Positions 8,626 to 11,374 of a stretch of DNA of 11,374 bases are shown here, piece by piece. Within the stretch, counting starts at the first letter, position 1. Every line of letters starts with the position of its first letter. This DNA comes from Oehlia diaphana (lineage: Eukaryota; Glomeromycota; Glomeromycetes; Glomerales; Glomeraceae): assembly GCA_003833135.1 (NCBI GenBank), contig QZLH01000609.1, positions 62,032 through 73,405 on the forward strand, written 5' to 3'. A program made the translations under genes and the position numbers. Below the pieces are notes generated by a model. That model searched no databases and had not been told where the DNA came from. It saw only the letters and a list, made by a program, of their open reading frames with translations.

Positions 8626-8733
8626 CTACTGCTACTACTGCTGCTACGGCTTTGGGAATAACATCGGCATTGTTCCTATACCTATACATCCATTGATCCA
8701 CTCTCAACTGCAGGTATGCCCTGCATAACCTGT
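8537..8733 (-). other. Exon-like ORF with Ala and Glu microsatellites
   Basis: On the minus strand a pyrimidine-rich acceptor (TTTTATTTTAG) precedes 8733 and a donor (AAG/GTAAAT) follows 8537; the frame between is open. It reads DRLCRAYLQLRVDQWMYRYR near its start, then NNADVIPKA. A GCN repeat follows (run of eight Ala within an Ala/Val tract), then a GAA repeat giving EEEEEIEEEIEEEIGIK. The first ~30 residues look protein-like; the rest is microsatellite (8547-8650). No ATG starts this frame and no flanking exons could be joined. It may be one exon of a decayed or undetected gene, or chance. Confidence 0.3.
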
Positions 8734-9634
8734 CTAAAATAAAAGAAAAGAATGTAAATATAAATTTAACGAATCAGTAATATAAGTAAAGTATCAGAAT
8801 CAATTACTAGTTTGTAGCTAGAATTCATCGCTTAATTCATTAAAAAAGTGAATATAGTAATTATTGGGAGAGTGGATCGAGTGATTATCAGGATTTCCTA
8901 AAATAAATAAAATTGGTTTTATGTGAATTGTTTGAGAAATTTAACGTTAACCTCAAATATACAACCCATTATTTATCCTGGTCAAGTTTTCATACCCTAT
9001 TATTAATTAAATATATTAATAAAGTATTTACTAATATTCACAAATTAATTACAAATGGTAAAAGATTCACCTCTCTTCAAACGCCTTCCATTTATTGTGA
9101 CATTGATTTTAGGTGACAATATAATTGTAGTTATTACTTATTCTTCTTGCTATTCTTGCCCATATTATTGAATGATCTCAGATCGAATGATTTTCGAAAA
9201 CATTATAGTATAAGTGCTGGTATTTAATTAGTATAAATAAAGTTATCATTTTAACTTTCCATTTTTTTTTATTATAAGATTTATACAAATTTACCTAATT
9301 AATGCTCTGGTGGCATCATACGACAAGTTAGAAATTACGTTATTTATGTTGATTTTTAAAATATTAGGGTTTGCCATTTATTATAGATGAAAAACTGGAT
9401 TAAAAAGATAAATAAAAAAAATTTGATAATTGCCTTATTTATGTAAAAAAATATGCCACTTTTCTACGCATAAATATAATATAATTTGATCTTAATTGTG
9501 ATTATTTCTATTATTTCTGTATTATGAATCAGAGAAATAATTTTGTATACTCTTAAAAAAATCAGTTTTAAAGTAATTAAATTCATTATATAGAAAACAA
9601 TTTTAAGAACTATAATATATCTGGCGTAAATAAA
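8734..9634. other. AT-rich region without a clear gene
   Basis: No convincing gene on either strand. Two short minus-strand stretches look weakly coding: around 9054-9116 (containing NVTINGRRLKRGESF) and around 8821-8895 (containing HSPNNYYIHFFNELSDEF), each ended by a stop. They sit upstream of the exon-like ORF at 8537-8733 and might be relics of one gene, but I could not link them by splice sites. The remainder is AT-rich. Confidence 0.5.
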
Positions 9635-9879
9635 TTAAGTGCCAGTCCTTATATGATCGATATAAAATTATTATGCAGATCCGGGGGGAATTTACTATGA
9701 AAAACTGATATACAAATAATTGCCAACAATACCGATAAGAAAAACCCCAAATGTTGTGTAAACAGACACAAAAAAAATCACATTAATCTGTTCTTCATAG
9801 CCCGTTCAAACAATATATATAAAAAAAAAATACTCTCTTTATTATACAAAATGCACTTATAGTACGGTCGACGTTGGAT
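9635..9879 (+). repeat. Dispersed direct repeat, copy 2 (245 bp)
   Basis: Second copy of the 7831-8068 repeat. It differs by three substitutions (9644, 9661, 9740), a 2-bp deletion (ACTGATA against ACTATGATA) and a 9-bp insertion TTGTGTAAA at 9754-9762. It lies 77 bp downstream of the stop codon of the transposase-like gene. Flanking bases differ from those of copy 1, so the unit moved or was copied rather than being part of a longer duplication. Confidence 0.85.
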
Positions 9880-9926
9880 TTTGGTATAAAGAAGTATATT
9901 ACTAGTAAAAATTGCAATTTCTAAAA

Positions 9927-9932
9927 TTTATT
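9927..9932 (-). terminator. Candidate poly(A) signal (AATAAA)
   Basis: AATAAA on the minus strand lies 25 bases after the stop codon at 9957, well placed for 3' end processing of the transposase-like gene, before repeat copy 2. Confidence 0.45.
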
Positions 9933-9956
9933 ACAACCAAACCAAAAACCCATTAT

Positions 9957-11374
9957 TCATGTATTTTTTGAAGATTCTGCTTCTTCTAAAGCACGAAGTG
10001 AAGCAGAAGCTTTAAAAGTTCTAGTATAATTTGCAATCCAGTTTTGAATGGTTTGAACTTTTGGAATATCATTTTCTTCTATTTCTTCTTGTGACGCACG
10101 TTCTGTAAGATTATCATACATTTCTTGTGCAGACATTTTCTTTCTTTTGTCAATATTTCCATTCAAAAACATTGTTTCCATTAGCGCTTTAATTTCTGGT
10201 TTTATTCTTTTTACCGTTCCTCGCTGATTTATTGTTTGTTTTTCTTTTAGTGCCCACCCCGCAAAGAAGATACCACGTCTATAAAAGAATAAATATTAAC
10301 AAATTGACCAATGGCAAGAAAATATCACAATGTATTATAAAACTTACATTGTGTTTTGTTGTGTATTTTCTTTATTTGTGAGGTCAACCAAATCCAAATC
10401 AACAGAAGAAATTATGATCTAATTGGGAATTGGGTTAATATTTGTACAGTAAATAAAGGGATTGTAAGTATTTACCGTATTTATTTTCTGATTATTGTTT
10501 TGGATATTATTTATTTCTGATGCTAATAAAAAAGTATTGGAAATTTAAGATTAGAGTTCAAAATTAACAAAAATACGATCAATAACTTACGAATTGGTCT
10601 TAATATTGGAGTTACCCATTGATTAGTTGCTTTAGAAGGAGTAGTAAAACTAGGATTTGGTTTTGTAGTTGGAGTTTTTTCCAACTTTTTTATTTTCGCT
10701 GGTGTAATCGTTGTCCATTCATTTATATGAGGTAAGGAACGTGCCAGTATATGACCTGCATTAGGACCATCAACTGGCCAAGACCATTCATTCCAATTAT
10801 TTATACCAGCTATAGTTCCGATCTTTATTTTTTCGTCTATTCAAAAAAATTGTATCAAAAATTCAATCTAATATCTAAAAAATCAATATATTTTTTTTAA
10901 TTCTTACCAGATTCACGATCAGGCATCAGTTGTGAAACGCGAGCTCCTGAAATATTCTGTATTGCTTTTTGAATATCTTCTCCATCAGTAATATTCAATC
11001 CAAGTCGTACATAACGTTTTATTGCTTGTGAAATCTACAAAAATAAAATAATGTAAGTAATAAAAAAAATATTTTTTTTCAAGTTTTACATTACTTGAGC
11101 ATGATGGGAATCTATTGATGTTTTGGCTTCTCCAGCCTCTAAGAATATCCACCGTCTCACTTCTACATTGTACCAATCATACCAATAAGAAAGGATGATC
11201 ATCAGTTGTGTATTGTGATAATGTGGGCCATTATCAGAAATAATCGTTATCCATTTAGGTTTTTGTTCAAGATTTTCTATTACAGCATGGAGAGAAGAGG
11301 CAGTGAACCAAGCATCTTGTTTGGTGTCATCAGACCAGTGATCGAACGCTTCAATATTCATAGTTTGTGTACCT
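9957..11374 (-). CDS. Transposase-like protein with DDE/RNase H-like signature, C-terminal part
   Basis: Six exons on the minus strand: 11374-11095, 11034-10908, 10836-10591, 10522-10476, 10418-10348 and 10278-9957. All junctions are GT...AG and the joined frame is open for 363 residues. The frame enters from beyond 11374, so the 5' end is missing; the first Met seen (11361) is internal. Motifs near the start of the visible part are EAFDHWSDDTKQDAW, then WITIISDNGPHYHN, then FLEAGEAKTSIDSHHA and ISQAIKRYVRLG. Asp, Asn-Gly and Glu in this order recall DDE transposase/integrase cores with an RNase H fold. A Trp-rich NNWNEWSWPVDGP segment follows, then a Pro/Thr/Lys linker, and a helical C-terminus (KKMSAQEMYDNLTERAS, DIPKVQTIQNWI). 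Similar proteins appear to be multicopy in Rhizophagus. Whether it is an active transposase or a domesticated gene cannot be told here; intact introns favour a host-like gene. Confidence 0.75.

Noticed and set aside
8913..9116. Plus-strand 67-codon frame
   Set aside because: No motif or coding signature, AT-rich codons, and a better though weak coding signal on the opposite strand.
7831..9879. Whole interval as a small LTR-type element (TRIM) with the two repeats as LTRs
   Set aside because: The repeats do not start TG and end CA, no primer-binding site or polypurine tract is found at the proper places (the polypurine tract is mid-interval), and flanks show no matching target duplication.
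11086..11361. Self-contained 91-residue protein starting at 11361
   Set aside because: The frame stays open upstream to the window edge, and the apparent C-terminus is only read-through into an intron whose donor at 11094 joins the next exon in phase.

Overview
The window looks like AT-rich nuclear DNA of a filamentous fungus. Genes are broken by short spliceosomal introns (about 45-110 bp, GT...AG) and use A/T-ending codons. The proteins include a twin-CX9C mitochondrial factor, a signal peptidase subunit and an F-box protein. The style, including expanded F-box and transposase-like families, resembles Rhizophagus and other arbuscular mycorrhizal fungi (Glomeromycotina). That assignment is inference from gene style, not a database match.

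Layout: 1-1640 is gene-free and holds a foldback (MITE-like) inverted repeat centred near 633 and a possible tRNA-like SINE remnant. 1641-2573 (-) is an unrecognised acidic protein. 2892-4145 (-) is a seven-exon gene for a 273-residue protein I could not name. 4359-4677 (+) is a two-exon TRIAP1/Mdm35 homologue, divergent from the previous gene. 4790-5577 (-) is a four-exon signal peptidase complex subunit 3 (SPC3/SPCS3), convergent with MDM35 across a T17/A19 palindrome. 5842-7338 (-) is an F-box/LRR-like protein.

From about 7600 to 9880 the DNA is accessory in character. It holds a 159-bp pogo-like MITE, two near-identical 238/245-bp direct repeats 1.57 kb apart, a 154-bp polypurine tract with G-quadruplex potential, a GCN/GAA microsatellite inside an exon-like ORF, and one ambiguous base at a repeat edge. 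9957-11374 (-) is the 3' part (six exons, 363 codons) of a gene whose product has a DDE/RNase H-like signature. Its 5' end lies outside the window.

The recognised genes do not form a pathway. MDM35 (mitochondrial lipid transfer), SPC3 (ER protein processing) and the F-box protein (ubiquitin ligation) are ordinary housekeeping or family genes. I see no convincing new multigene system. The best leads are the transposase-like gene, the unnamed seven-exon gene and the repeat cluster. Exon coordinates were worked out by hand from splice signals and phase, and each multi-exon model keeps an open frame from end to end.
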